Positions 53,428-61,765 of a stretch of 64,000 bases of DNA are shown one piece after another. The notes under the pieces are model-generated. The model did no database searches, had not been told where the DNA came from, and worked only from the letters and a program-made list of their open reading frames with translations. How positions within the stretch are numbered: the first letter of the stretch is position 1; each line of letters starts with the position of its first letter. Made by a program: the position numbers and the translations under genes. The stretch comes from UBA10649 sp963755335 (GTDB lineage Bacteria > Actinomycetota > Actinomycetes > S36-B12): positions 1,550,001 to 1,614,000 of the forward strand of contig CAVWJW010000008.1 of NCBI GenBank assembly GCA_963755335.1, written 5' to 3'.

Positions 53428-53473
53428 CGATTGGTAATCGATGTCGGTAATCGTTGGCGGTAATCGTTGTCAA
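53428..53473 (-). promoter_or_regulatory. Operon promoter overlaid by three 13-bp operator-like repeats
   Basis: GGTAATCG occurs at 53433, 53446 and 53459 on the plus strand, spaced exactly 13 bases. The first copy is part of the palindrome CGATT-GGT-AATCG (53428-53440). On the minus strand TTGACA (53468-53473) is a consensus -35, with TTACCG or TACCGA as -10 inside the repeats. The sites lie 41-80 bases before the pfkB-type start. They are the probable binding sites of the operon's LacI protein. Confidence 0.7.
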
Positions 53474-53518
53474 CACCTGCAAGGTAGCCCTCGCCGAGCC
53501 GACTGTCCAGACCCAGGA

Positions 53519-54061
53519 CTAAGCGTTACCGAAACGTTGCAGAACGAGATCCACCTGCTGGTCGACCCCTAGGCCGGCGTCGAGGACCAGCGCAGGAACG
53601 GCCGGCGTGATGGGTTCGGGAAGGGATCCGCCCGCCACCACCTCGGCGTCCCGGGTCTCCCCGCGCGCCGCCAGGCGCCGCAACCGCTCGGCAGGCGAGA
53701 TCGCCAGCCACACCAGATGGGCCTTGTCCTCGGCGACCCCCAGCTCCCCCAGCCAGCCACGCCAGCGTTCGGGCGAGGACACCTCCGCGGTGAAGGGGGC
53801 GATGAGCACCACGACCGAGTCCGGGTCCGATCGCCACTGCGCTCGAGCGCAGTCCGACAGAAGTCGATACCGGGCCGGTCGCAGCGTGCTGAGGGCCTGG
53901 GGCTCTGTCACGTCAGGGTTGGCGAGCAGGTACTCCCGCACGAGGGACTCAGTGGCGTCGTCGAGGTCGAGCCACGCGCAGCCCAGCCGTTCGGCGAGGG
54001 CCAGGCCCGTCGTCGTCTTCCCACTGCCCGCTGCACCGGTGATCATGTAGAGCTCAGACAC
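53519..54061 (-). CDS. P-loop kinase, shikimate/gluconate kinase-like
   Basis: A 180-residue P-loop protein. Walker A is GAAGSGKTTTGLALAERLG, followed by a DLDDATESLV acidic pair like the DTD of shikimate kinase, a VVVLIAPF strand and an RLRRLAARGETRDAE lid region. The substrate is not clear; gluconate-type kinases and adenylylsulfate kinases share the fold. The GTG at 54061 is chosen for GTGGAG six bases upstream. It lies upstream of the sugar operon but after a gap of 130 bases. Confidence 0.65.
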   Translation of the reverse strand: MSELYMITGAAGSGKTTTGLALAERLGCAWLDLDDATESLVREYLLANPDVTEPQALSTLRPARYRLLSDCARAQWRSDPDSVVVLIAPFTAEVSSPERWRGWLGELGVAEDKAHLVWLAISPAERLRRLAARGETRDAEVVAGGSLPEPITPAVPALVLDAGLGVDQQVDLVLQRFGNA

Positions 54062-54230
54062 GGCAGACTCCACGAACTCCGGCGCCGAACTGGCCCTGCC
54101 GGTCGATCCGCATCCTAGGACGAGCGCCCCGTCGAGGCCCTCATCAGCAATCGAGCGCTGCTACATTCGCGAGCGATCCGCGTCGCCGGGACCCCGACGA
54201 CGTTCGCGCGTCACCTGACGGACGGTGCCG

Positions 54231-55343
54231 ATGAACCCCGTGATGAAGAACGGGGCGCCGTCGTGGGCGCTCCATGGCGACCGCGTTGCTGCCTGGGTGA
54301 CGCTGCGCGGCGCGCAGGTAGCACCCGTCGAGTTCGATCTCGATGGCCGGATCGTCCAGCCCTATTCGCTTGCCCCGTGGGCACCCGGCAGCATTCCCGG
54401 CACTCCGCCGCTGCTCGACGCGCTGCGTGGGGACTTCTTCTGCATGCCGTTCGGGGCTCAGCCGGACGGGCCGCAGCACGGCGAGACGGCCAGTGAGGAG
54501 TGGAAGCTCGTCGAGAGCACGGACACCGTCCTTCGACTGCACATGGATGCGGGCGACCTCGGGGCCAGCGTCGACAAGACAGTGAGTATCCGACCCGGCC
54601 AGACCGCGCTGTACCAGGAGTTCGTCATCACCGGGCTCGACGGCGACTACAACTACGGCACTCACCCGATCCTCGACTTCTCGACCGAGGCCGCGGGCCA
54701 GGCCCGGATCAGCACCAGCCCGCTGAGGTGGGCGTCGACGAACGCCGGGATGTTCTCCGATCCGGCCCTGGGCGAGACACAGGTGCTCGCCCAGGACGCC
54801 GTGTTCACCTCCCTTACCGAGGTGCCCCGCGCGGATGGCACGACACTGGATGTTTCGCGATACCCGACGACTCCTGGGCATGAGGACCTGGTGATGCTCG
54901 TCAATGATCCGGCGGCCGGACGCATCGGCTGGTCGGCCGCGTCGTGCACCGGCTACGTGTGGTTCGCCCTCAAGGACGTCACGGCATTCCCCATGACACT
55001 GCTGTGGATCTCCAACGGTGGGCGCACTCAGCCGCCCTGGAACTCCGTCCATACGGCGCGCCTCGGTATCGAGGACGTGCTCTCGTACTTCGCTGACGGC
55101 CTCGAGGCGTCCCGTGCGAACCCACTGGCGACCTTGGGGATCCCGACCGTTCGGCCTTTCCGAGCAGACACGCCCGTGACCCTTCGCACGCTTCACGGCG
55201 TCGCCGCGACTCCGTCAGGATTCGGGCGGGTCGCCGACATCACGACGAGCGAGCCGGGCCGTGTCACCGTCACAGACGACAGCGGAATCACGGTGACGGT
55301 CGACGCAGACTGGCAGTTCGTGATCGGGCCGGACGCCCCGTAG
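54231..55343 (+). CDS. Galactose mutarotase-like (aldose 1-epimerase superfamily) protein
   Basis: A roughly 370-residue all-beta protein. Motifs include LRGAQVAPVEFDLDGRIVQPYSL, GDFFCMPFG, QHGETASEEWKLVES and a late GYVWFALKD block. These resemble aldose epimerase-like folds that act on or bind sugars, but the usual catalytic His/Glu pair is not certain. A GTG at 54225 is an alternative start; neither has a strong ribosome site. It diverges from the P-loop kinase gene and lies next to the sugar operon, so a sugar-related role is likely. Confidence 0.6.
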   Translation: MNPVMKNGAPSWALHGDRVAAWVTLRGAQVAPVEFDLDGRIVQPYSLAPWAPGSIPGTPPLLDALRGDFFCMPFGAQPDGPQHGETASEEWKLVESTDTVLRLHMDAGDLGASVDKTVSIRPGQTALYQEFVITGLDGDYNYGTHPILDFSTEAAGQARISTSPLRWASTNAGMFSDPALGETQVLAQDAVFTSLTEVPRADGTTLDVSRYPTTPGHEDLVMLVNDPAAGRIGWSAASCTGYVWFALKDVTAFPMTLLWISNGGRTQPPWNSVHTARLGIEDVLSYFADGLEASRANPLATLGIPTVRPFRADTPVTLRTLHGVAATPSGFGRVADITTSEPGRVTVTDDSGITVTVDADWQFVIGPDAP

Positions 55344-55416
55344 CGACGGCAGGCCTTGCCCGGCGCGTGCCGCGTCGGTGCATAGGATGAGTTCACCACC
55401 AATGGAGAGGTACGAC

Positions 55417-55899
55417 ATGCGTCTTGGAACTGCAACGGTTGCCGGGGTCACAGGGGTGCTCCTCGCAGCCACCCTTGGCCTGACGGGCTGCTCTTCGAAC
55501 TCATCCGCGAGCGGTGACGGGACTGCCTCGGCCGCTGCCAGCGCGGGTGCCTCAGCCGGTGCGTCCGTAGCGGCGTCCGGATCCGACACGAGCGGCAATC
55601 CGGTCGACGCGAAGACGGCGTGCGGACAGGTCGATGCCGCCAAGACCGGTTACATGAACGGCTTCAACGCAACTGACTCGGAGAGCTGGAACCAGTTCGC
55701 CGAGGAGATGCTCACCGCGTCGTCGAGTGCGACCGACCCTGATCTCAGCGGTGGCCTGATGAATGTCGCCGTAGCGGCGCAGTTCACCGTCACCGGCCTC
55801 GAGGGCGGCGACGACCTCGCCACGGCCAAGGGTGACTTCGACACGACGGTCAGCGACCTCAGCAAGGTCTGCGCGAAGCTCGGAGCACCGCTGCAGTAG
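55417..55899 (+). CDS. Small lipoprotein, unknown
   Basis: A 160-residue protein with a lipoprotein signal peptide; the lipobox is LTGC near residue 25. A Ser/Ala/Gly-rich linker of about 35 residues follows, then a helical domain with a second and third Cys (TACGQVDAAKTGYMNGF and LSKVCAKLG). It is expected to be anchored on the outer face of the membrane. GGAGAGG lies six bases before the ATG at 55417. No family recognised. Confidence 0.75.
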   Translation: MRLGTATVAGVTGVLLAATLGLTGCSSNSSASGDGTASAAASAGASAGASVAASGSDTSGNPVDAKTACGQVDAAKTGYMNGFNATDSESWNQFAEEMLTASSSATDPDLSGGLMNVAVAAQFTVTGLEGGDDLATAKGDFDTTVSDLSKVCAKLGAPLQ

Positions 55900-55907
55900 A
55901 CGGTCCT

Positions 55908-55939
55908 GTCGGATCGCGGTCAGCAGATCGCGATCCGAC
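55908..55939. terminator. Bidirectional hairpin between lipoprotein and GlsB-type genes
   Basis: GTCGGATCGCG and CGCGATCCGAC form a perfect 11-bp stem around a 10-base loop. It lies 8 bases after the plus-strand stop and 9 bases before the minus-strand stop, so it probably ends both transcripts. Confidence 0.65.
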
Positions 55940-55948
55940 GACCGCCGG

Positions 55949-56212
55949 TCAGCCCGTGTTGCTCCTACGGAACAGGGCGGCGGTGATCGCCACCAGGATG
56001 GTGGCGACGAAGACCTGCGTGAGGAACACCAGGATCCACGTGTCGGCATAGTGGAGCCAGTTGGCGATCGCAAGGCCCAGGAACGCGCCGATGATGCCGA
56101 TGATGATCGTCACGATGCATCCGATCGGCTGCATGCTCGGCACCAGCAGGCGCGCGATCATGCCGATGATGATTCCGGCGAACAGTCCACTGATGATGCC
56201 CTCTGGTGTCAT
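55949..56212 (-). CDS. GlsB/YeaQ/YmgE-family stress-response membrane protein
   Basis: An 87-residue protein with three hydrophobic segments: GIISGLFAGIIIGMIARLL, IGCIVTIIIGIIGAFLGLAI and WILVFLTQVFVATILVAITAALF. The GIIGAFLG stretch is typical of the transglycosylase-associated (GlsB) family. Role unclear, linked to acid and envelope stress in other bacteria. It starts 4 bases after zapE. Confidence 0.85.
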   Translation of the reverse strand: MTPEGIISGLFAGIIIGMIARLLVPSMQPIGCIVTIIIGIIGAFLGLAIANWLHYADTWILVFLTQVFVATILVAITAALFRRSNTG

Positions 56213-56216
56213 GCCG

Positions 56217-57242
56217 TCACCCAACCATCGTCTCGCCGTCACGAGCAAGCGCGACAAGCCGGGAGATGGCGCGGAAGTACTTCTTCCGATAGCCGCCCCG
56301 CAGCATGTCCGAGGCGAAGAGAGTGTCCAGCGGTACACCACTCGCGACAACCGGCACATCTCGGTCATAAAGCCGGTCGACGAGCACGACGAGTCGCAGC
56401 GCCTCGGCCTGGTCGGTGACGGTGCGCACATGGAGCAGGCCGAGCAGGGCCACGTCCTCCACCAAGGCCCCGTACCGTGACGGATGCACCGAGGCCAAGT
56501 GCCGCGTCAGGGGGGTGAAGTCGTCGAGGGCGGCGCCTGGCGTGGAGAAGGCACGCTCACGCACGGTCTCGTCAGTGCTGGGCTCGGGTGCCACAGGGAG
56601 TCCGCGATGCCGGTAGTCCTCCCCCTCGATCCGCAGCACGTCGAAGTGCGAAGCGAGGCCCTGGATCTCGCGCAGGAAGTCATCGGCCGCGAACCGGCCT
56701 TCGCCCAGCTTGTCGGGAAGCGTGTTGGACGTCGCCGCCAGGAACACGCCGTCGGACACCAGTTCGTTGAGGAGCGTGGACATCAGGACGGTGTCACCGG
56801 GGTCGTCGAGTTCGAACTCATCGATGCAGACCAGGCGGTTGGCCTTCAACGCCTCGACCGCCGTCCGGAAGCCGAGGGCTCCGACCAGGTTCGTGTACTC
56901 CACGAACGTGCCGAAGCTCTTGGGCCCGGGCACGGCGTGCCACAGGGAGGCGAGGAGGTGGGTCTTGCCCACTCCGAAGCCGCCGTCGAGGTAGACGCCC
57001 CGGCGGCCCTCGGGCGGCGCCGCCCGTCGGAACAGCGTGCGGCGGGCCGGTGCCGGCGCTGCCACGCGTGGCGCGAATGCCTCCAGTCCCGCAACGGAGG
57101 CCATCTGGCTGGGGTGAGTGGTATCAGGGATGTAGTTGTCGAAGCGGACCTGCCCGAAGTGCGGCGGTGGGACGAACTCGCGGACCAGGTCACGCACCGT
57201 CACCGTGGGATGCCGAGCGGTGAGGGTCTGCGGTTCCGGCAC
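56217..57242 (-). CDS. zapE: Cell division protein ZapE (AFG1-like ATPase)
   Basis: An ATPase reported in E. coli to act on the Z-ring. The 341 residues contain GVYLDGGFGVGKTHLLASL (Walker A), RLVCIDEFELDDPGD (Walker B), a sensor AATSNTLPDKLGEGRF and the C-terminal RGGYRKKYFRAISRLV. The GTG at 57242 is chosen as the first start before the conserved FVPPPHFGQVRFDNY. It diverges from the RibD-like reductase gene, a common actinobacterial arrangement. Confidence 0.9.
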   Translation of the reverse strand: MPEPQTLTARHPTVTVRDLVREFVPPPHFGQVRFDNYIPDTTHPSQMASVAGLEAFAPRVAAPAPARRTLFRRAAPPEGRRGVYLDGGFGVGKTHLLASLWHAVPGPKSFGTFVEYTNLVGALGFRTAVEALKANRLVCIDEFELDDPGDTVLMSTLLNELVSDGVFLAATSNTLPDKLGEGRFAADDFLREIQGLASHFDVLRIEGEDYRHRGLPVAPEPSTDETVRERAFSTPGAALDDFTPLTRHLASVHPSRYGALVEDVALLGLLHVRTVTDQAEALRLVVLVDRLYDRDVPVVASGVPLDTLFASDMLRGGYRKKYFRAISRLVALARDGETMVG

Positions 57243-57313
57243 GGGAGGAGCCTATGCGCGAGGATCTGCCGTCGTGCGCCGCCGGGGGCCAACGATCATG
57301 CGACGATGCGGGC

Positions 57314-58009
57314 GTGCATCGAGTCCTTCCCGACCGGTTCAACGAGATGACGGATGACGACTTCGCGGTTGCGTATGCGTTTCCCGAGTCGATTCCGTGG
57401 GTGCGCGGCTCCATGGTCATGTCGCTGGACGGCGCCACGACGGGGCCTGACGGCAGTTCGCGATCGATCGCCTCTCCAGCCGACCGCCGCCTGTTCTCGA
57501 AGCTGCGGCTACGCGCGGACGTGGTCCTCGTAGGCGCCGGAACGCTACGCGACGAGAGGTATTCGCCTTCTCTACTTCCCATCGCGATCGTCACCGAGTC
57601 ACTGAGGCTGCCGCGCGACCTGCCGGTGTTCACCGAACGTCAGCCTCGGTCACCGCGCGCCCTTGTGTTCACGACGGCCGGGACGGCAGCAGCGGCCCCG
57701 GCATGGCTGCACGACCACGCCGACATCATCGGGTGCGGCGAGTCGAGAGTCGATCTGCGACACGTCGTGGCCGAGCTCACCGATCGCAGCCTGGGGCACG
57801 TCCATTGCGAAGGAGGCCCGCGCCTGCTCAGCTCCCTGTTGGCCGCCGACCTCGTCGATGAACTCCTCGTCACGGTCAGCCCCGTTATCGTGGGAGCGAC
57901 CAGCGACCAGCGCCTCGCCGACGTTCGTGGAGGCTTGGAATCGCGCTGGCGTTTCACCGACGTCTTCGCCGAAGACGGCACCGTGTTCCTACGTGCAAGG
58001 AGGTCGTGA
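57314..58009 (+). CDS. RibD C-terminal domain (pyrimidine reductase/dihydrofolate reductase-like) protein
   Basis: A 231-residue NADPH-dependent reductase-like protein without a deaminase domain. Blocks are RGSMVMSLDGATTGPDG, RADVVLVGAGTLRDERY, VHCEGGPRLLSSLLAADLVDELLVTVSP and a terminal strand pair. It may take part in riboflavin synthesis or reduce another pyrimidine-type substrate. The GTG at 57314 is chosen as the nearest start before the conserved YAFP...WVRG. Its stop overlaps the ligase start. Confidence 0.8.
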   Translation: MHRVLPDRFNEMTDDDFAVAYAFPESIPWVRGSMVMSLDGATTGPDGSSRSIASPADRRLFSKLRLRADVVLVGAGTLRDERYSPSLLPIAIVTESLRLPRDLPVFTERQPRSPRALVFTTAGTAAAAPAWLHDHADIIGCGESRVDLRHVVAELTDRSLGHVHCEGGPRLLSSLLAADLVDELLVTVSPVIVGATSDQRLADVRGGLESRWRFTDVFAEDGTVFLRARRS

Positions 58010-59096
58010 TGCTGACTCCGCCGATAGAGCCGATGCTCGCGAGTCCCCTTGGCAGTACCGTGCCCGCGTCGGCCGAAGGGACCTCCTTCGAGCCCAAGTG
58101 GGACGGCTTCCGATGCCTGGTCTTCCGGCTCGCCGATGGGTCGTCCTTCAGGGGCGAGGACGCTCCCGCAATTCGGGTGACGACTACATCGACCTCGCCT
58201 ACGCGTTTCCCGAGCTCGTGGCCGAGTGCATGGCGCAGCTCCCCGTCGGCGCCGTCGTGGACGGGGAGATCGTCATCGTGCGCGAGGGGCGATTGGACTT
58301 CGGCTCCCTGTCGTCCCGGCTGCGTCCGCGCTCGGAGGCGGGAGGCCCGTCGATCGGCAAGCTCGCGAGCGAGCTCCCCTCGACCCTCCTCGCGTTTGAT
58401 GCGCTGTGGATCGATGAGGACCTCCGTGATCGGCCGTTCCGAGATCGACGTGCCGCCCTCGCGCACCTCGCTCGGACGTGGCGCCCCCCATTGCTGCTGA
58501 CGCCGAGCACCGAGGATCCCGCGGTCGCCCGCGCGTGGTTCGAGGGCTTCGAAGCGGCCGGGGTCGACGGCCTGATGGTCAAGGATCTCGATGACCTCTA
58601 CCGACCGGGCAAGCGCGTGCAGGGCAAAGTGAAGCACCAGCGCACAGCGGACGTGGTCGTAGCGGGCTGGCGCCCGCACACACGACCCGGCGCGGGCGGC
58701 GCCGAGGTGGTGGGCAGCCTGTTGCTCGGACTGCACGACGACCTGGGCGTCCTTCAGTACGTAGGCGTGTCGTCGGCGTTCTCCGCGAGGACGCGCGCCG
58801 AGCTCATCGACCTCCTCACACCTCTGGCTCTCGCAGAAGGAGATCGCCACCCCTGGCGAGACGATGTCCGCGGCCGCGTTCCGGGTGAGGCGAATCGGTG
58901 GAAGAAGGAGCAGGCCTGGCGAGCGCTGCGGCCCGAGTTGGTTGCGGAGGTCACATTCGACCAGCTTGAAGGCGATCGCTTCCGGCACGTCGCGCAGTTC
59001 GCGCGATGGCGACCGGACCGCGCTGCGGACTCCTGCACGTACGACCAGATCGAGTCCCCGCCGCCCGCTTCGATCGACGATCTGCTGACGACCTAG
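58009..59096 (+). CDS. ATP-dependent DNA ligase, LigC/LigD-ligase type (one-base deletion)
   Basis: Seals DNA nicks using ATP. The nucleotidyl Lys lies in FEPKWDGFRCLVF, followed by VVDGEIVI (motif III), a FDALWIDEDLRDRPF block and VDGLMVKDLDDLYRPGKR (motifs IV/V). The OB-fold domain has WKKEQAWRALRPELVAEVTFD. One base must be restored near 58149-58152 to join DGSSF to GRGRSRNSGDDYIDLAYAFPELV. Repaired length is 362 residues. AAGGAGG precedes the ATG at 58009. It converges on the polymerase-domain gene. Confidence 0.9.
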
Positions 59097-60131
59097 GCAG
59101 CGCCGTCGCCATCGGGCTTGCGCGCTCGACTCGGCTGGACCCGCGGGGGCTCCCCAGGCATCTTCGGGAAATCCGGCGGATACGGAAGCTCGGGCAGCCC
59201 ATCGGCCACGTCGCGGCTCCAGGCGTCCAGGGCCGGTGCGAGATCGACCGCCGCCGCCCGCATCCCCTGCCACGGGTCCGGAAGGGTCGTGATCAGGTGC
59301 GGAACCGTCCGCAGCGTGAACTCCCCCGGTTCGATGCCGTCGAGATCGCTCCACGCGATGGGCAGCGACACCGGTGCCTTGGGTCTCGGTCGCACGTGAG
59401 TAGGCCGACGCCATCACGCGATCCTGCGCGTTCTGGTTGAAGTCGATGAAGACCTTCCCGCCACGCTCCTCCTTCCACCACGACATCGTGACCAGTTCGG
59501 GCAGTCGCCGTTCGATCTCGCGACCGACGGCGATGGCGGCATGGCGTACGTCCACGAACGAGTGCGTGGGGAGGATCGGCACGAACACGTGCAGTCCACG
59601 GCTGCCGCTGGTCTTGACGTAGGACGGCCAGCCCCATTCGGACAGCACCTCGCGACAGGTCCGCGCCACGGTGACGACGTCGTCGAACCCCAGCTCGTCC
59701 GGGGGATCGAGGTCGATGCGGAGCTGGTCGGGGTGCTCGACGTCGGGAGCGCGAACCGGCCAGGCATGGAAGGTCAGCGCCCCCATCTGGACCGCCCACA
59801 GGATCGCGGCCCGGGACTGCGGATTCAGCAGGGTTCCCGGCCGGCCGCTCGGGAAGCGGACGCCTATGCCGCTGACGTAGTCAGGGACCGACTTGGGCAG
59901 ATGCTTCTGGTAGAAATGCTCAGCCTCGGGACGCACTCCGTCCGGCCATCGCTCCAGCGCGGTGGGCCGTTCACCGATCTGCTCGACGAGGCGATGGCCG
60001 ACAGCAAGGTAGTAGTCGAAGACCGACCGCTTCGTGATCCCCTCGAAGATCGGCTTGTCGGGGCTCGTCAGCCGCACACCGACACCGTCGACATCCACCA
60101 CGCTCGCTGGCCCGTGGGCGCTGGCTGCCAT
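59093..60131 (-). CDS. LigD-type polymerase/primase domain protein (one-base insertion)
   Basis: A stand-alone archaeo-eukaryotic primase-like polymerase as used in bacterial end joining. Motifs are LRIDLDPPDELGFDD (metal-binding Asp pair), KTSGSRGLHVFVPI, and KVFIDFNQNAQDRVMASAYS (third Asp). The C-terminal frame (RPRPKAPVSLPIAWSDLD) joins if one base is removed at about 59399. Repaired length is 345 residues. The stop shares CTAG at 59093-59096 with the convergent ligase stop. A later GTG near 60098 could be the true start. Confidence 0.88.
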
Positions 60132-60153
60132 GGGGTCACGCTACATTCCCTCC

Positions 60154-60444
60154 GTGTCCACTCTTGCGCTTGTCTTCTGGATCTTTGCCATCGTCCTCGC
60201 GATCTTCGGCATCGTGTTCGCCCTTCTCGGCCAGAACAGCGAGCGTGCCTACTGGGCGCAGCGGGATCCGTCCGGTGTTGCACGAGACGACGCCACGCGC
60301 ATCTCGACCATCGCGCGACGCAGCCTCCACTTCGCGGCTGGCGAGTACCGCGCGCCGCTCCGCATCATCGCGATCGGCCTGCTGCTCTGCGAGATCGGTC
60401 TCGTCTTCGCCGTGCTGGCGATCATCGCGACCATCGCCGGCTAG
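60154..60444 (+). CDS. Small two-helix membrane protein, unknown
   Basis: A 96-residue protein with two membrane helices, LALVFWIFAIVLAIFGIVFALLG and IIAIGLLLCEIGLVFAVLAII, joined by a charged loop with ERAYWAQRDPSG. An ATG at 60130 would overlap the start codon of the divergent polymerase gene; the GTG at 60154 places the helix at the N-terminus and is preferred. No family recognised. It is 8 bases before a GT87 gene and probably co-transcribed. Confidence 0.65.
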   Translation: MSTLALVFWIFAIVLAIFGIVFALLGQNSERAYWAQRDPSGVARDDATRISTIARRSLHFAAGEYRAPLRIIAIGLLLCEIGLVFAVLAIIATIAG

Positions 60445-60452
60445 CCGGGGCG

Positions 60453-61649
60453 ATGAGCCACACCTCGAGCCTCACCGCGCGAGCCAGCTCCACGTCATGG
60501 CTGACCTACCTTGCCGTAGGCATGGCCTGGCTCGCGTCGCGCGTCTTCGCCCTCGCCTCGGTGGACATGACCCCGTGGATGCTGCACGACCTCGAGGTCT
60601 ACCAGTCGTGGCTGGCCAATCTCCACGACCTCACGTTCCCCGCGGCCGATCCGACATGGCAGTACCCCCCCGGCGCATCACTTGTCTTCCTCGCGGCGGG
60701 CAACTGGCCCATCGACTTCCGCTGGTCGTTCACGCTGGTGATCCTTCTTATCGACGCTGCCCTGATGGTGACTCTCATGGTCGCCCACGCAAGGCTGCGA
60801 CCCTCGTCGTGGCGCGGTGTATGGCTGTGGGCGTTGGCCGGGGTGATCGTCGGGCCGATCATGATGGTGCGCTTCGACGTGGCGCCCACCCTGTTTGCCG
60901 TGCTCGCCGTGGTCCTGGTCGGACGCCCAGCGTGGTCGGGGGCGAGCACCGCCATCGGCACGGTGGTGAAGGTCTGGCCGGCGCTCATGCTGCTGGCACT
61001 GCCGCGCCCATCGTTGCGTCGAGGGCTGCCGTCCTTCCTCGTGACGCTCGCTGTCACGCTCATCGGCTTCGCCCTGCTGTTCCACGACAGCCTGTCCTTC
61101 CTGGCGAACCAGCGTGACCGTGGACTCCAGGTCGAGTCGGCCGGTGCCCTGCCGTACCTCGTCTACTCGCTGCTCGGCGGAGACGTGGAGTTCGGACTGA
61201 CGTTCGGCTCGATCCAGGTCCTGATGAACGGGGCGGAGCTGGTCGGCACGATCGTGACGGTCATCGGCCTGGCCCTCATCGCCTTGATCGGCTGGTGGCG
61301 GCTGCGCGGCCGCCTCGAGCATGTCTCCCCCGGTGACGTCGCCCTCACCGTGATGCTCGTGTCGGTGGCCACCAGCCGCGTCTACTCGCCGCAGTTCAAC
61401 ACGTGGCTCGTCGGAATCGCGGCCGCGGCGATGCTCTCGACCCGAACGCGGCTCGCTGGTGTCGCTGCGCTCGTGGTGGCGGTGTCACTGGTCACCCAGG
61501 TCGTCTACCCATGGTCGGCGACCCAACTGGTCACCGGCGGAGCAAGCGGAATCATCGCGCAGATCATCCGCATCACGCTCCTGATCGTGGCCACCGCCCT
61601 CGCCGTCGACGCGCTCGCCCAGCGGCCGACCACGCCCGCCGTGGTGTGA
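60453..61649 (+). CDS. GT87-type polyprenyl-phosphate-dependent mannosyltransferase, copy 1
   Basis: A 398-residue integral membrane protein with about nine to ten helices. The first outside loop carries the acidic pattern SVDMTPWMLHDLEVYQSWL and WQYPPGASLVF. Later come VVKVWPALMLLALP and SVATSRVYSPQFNTWLVGI. These are typical of DUF2029/GT87 enzymes that extend PIM and lipoglycans outside the membrane. The next gene is a close paralogue. Confidence 0.78.
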   Translation: MSHTSSLTARASSTSWLTYLAVGMAWLASRVFALASVDMTPWMLHDLEVYQSWLANLHDLTFPAADPTWQYPPGASLVFLAAGNWPIDFRWSFTLVILLIDAALMVTLMVAHARLRPSSWRGVWLWALAGVIVGPIMMVRFDVAPTLFAVLAVVLVGRPAWSGASTAIGTVVKVWPALMLLALPRPSLRRGLPSFLVTLAVTLIGFALLFHDSLSFLANQRDRGLQVESAGALPYLVYSLLGGDVEFGLTFGSIQVLMNGAELVGTIVTVIGLALIALIGWWRLRGRLEHVSPGDVALTVMLVSVATSRVYSPQFNTWLVGIAAAAMLSTRTRLAGVAALVVAVSLVTQVVYPWSATQLVTGGASGIIAQIIRITLLIVATALAVDALAQRPTTPAVV

Positions 61650-61765
61650 CCGAGGCCACCTCCCGGGTGACAGCGCTGCCACGAGCTGTGACCGGCCCGT
61701 AATCTGCGGCGTCTATTCTTGATCACCTCACGCGAAGGCCTGTGCGTCGCCTTGAGGGAGGAGCC

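Noticed and set aside
57954..60131. A 725-codon frame extending the polymerase-domain protein
   Set aside because: Past about residue 245 the product is antisense to the ligase gene. One inserted base near 59399 throws the frame off, and the true C-terminus lies in another frame ending at 59093.
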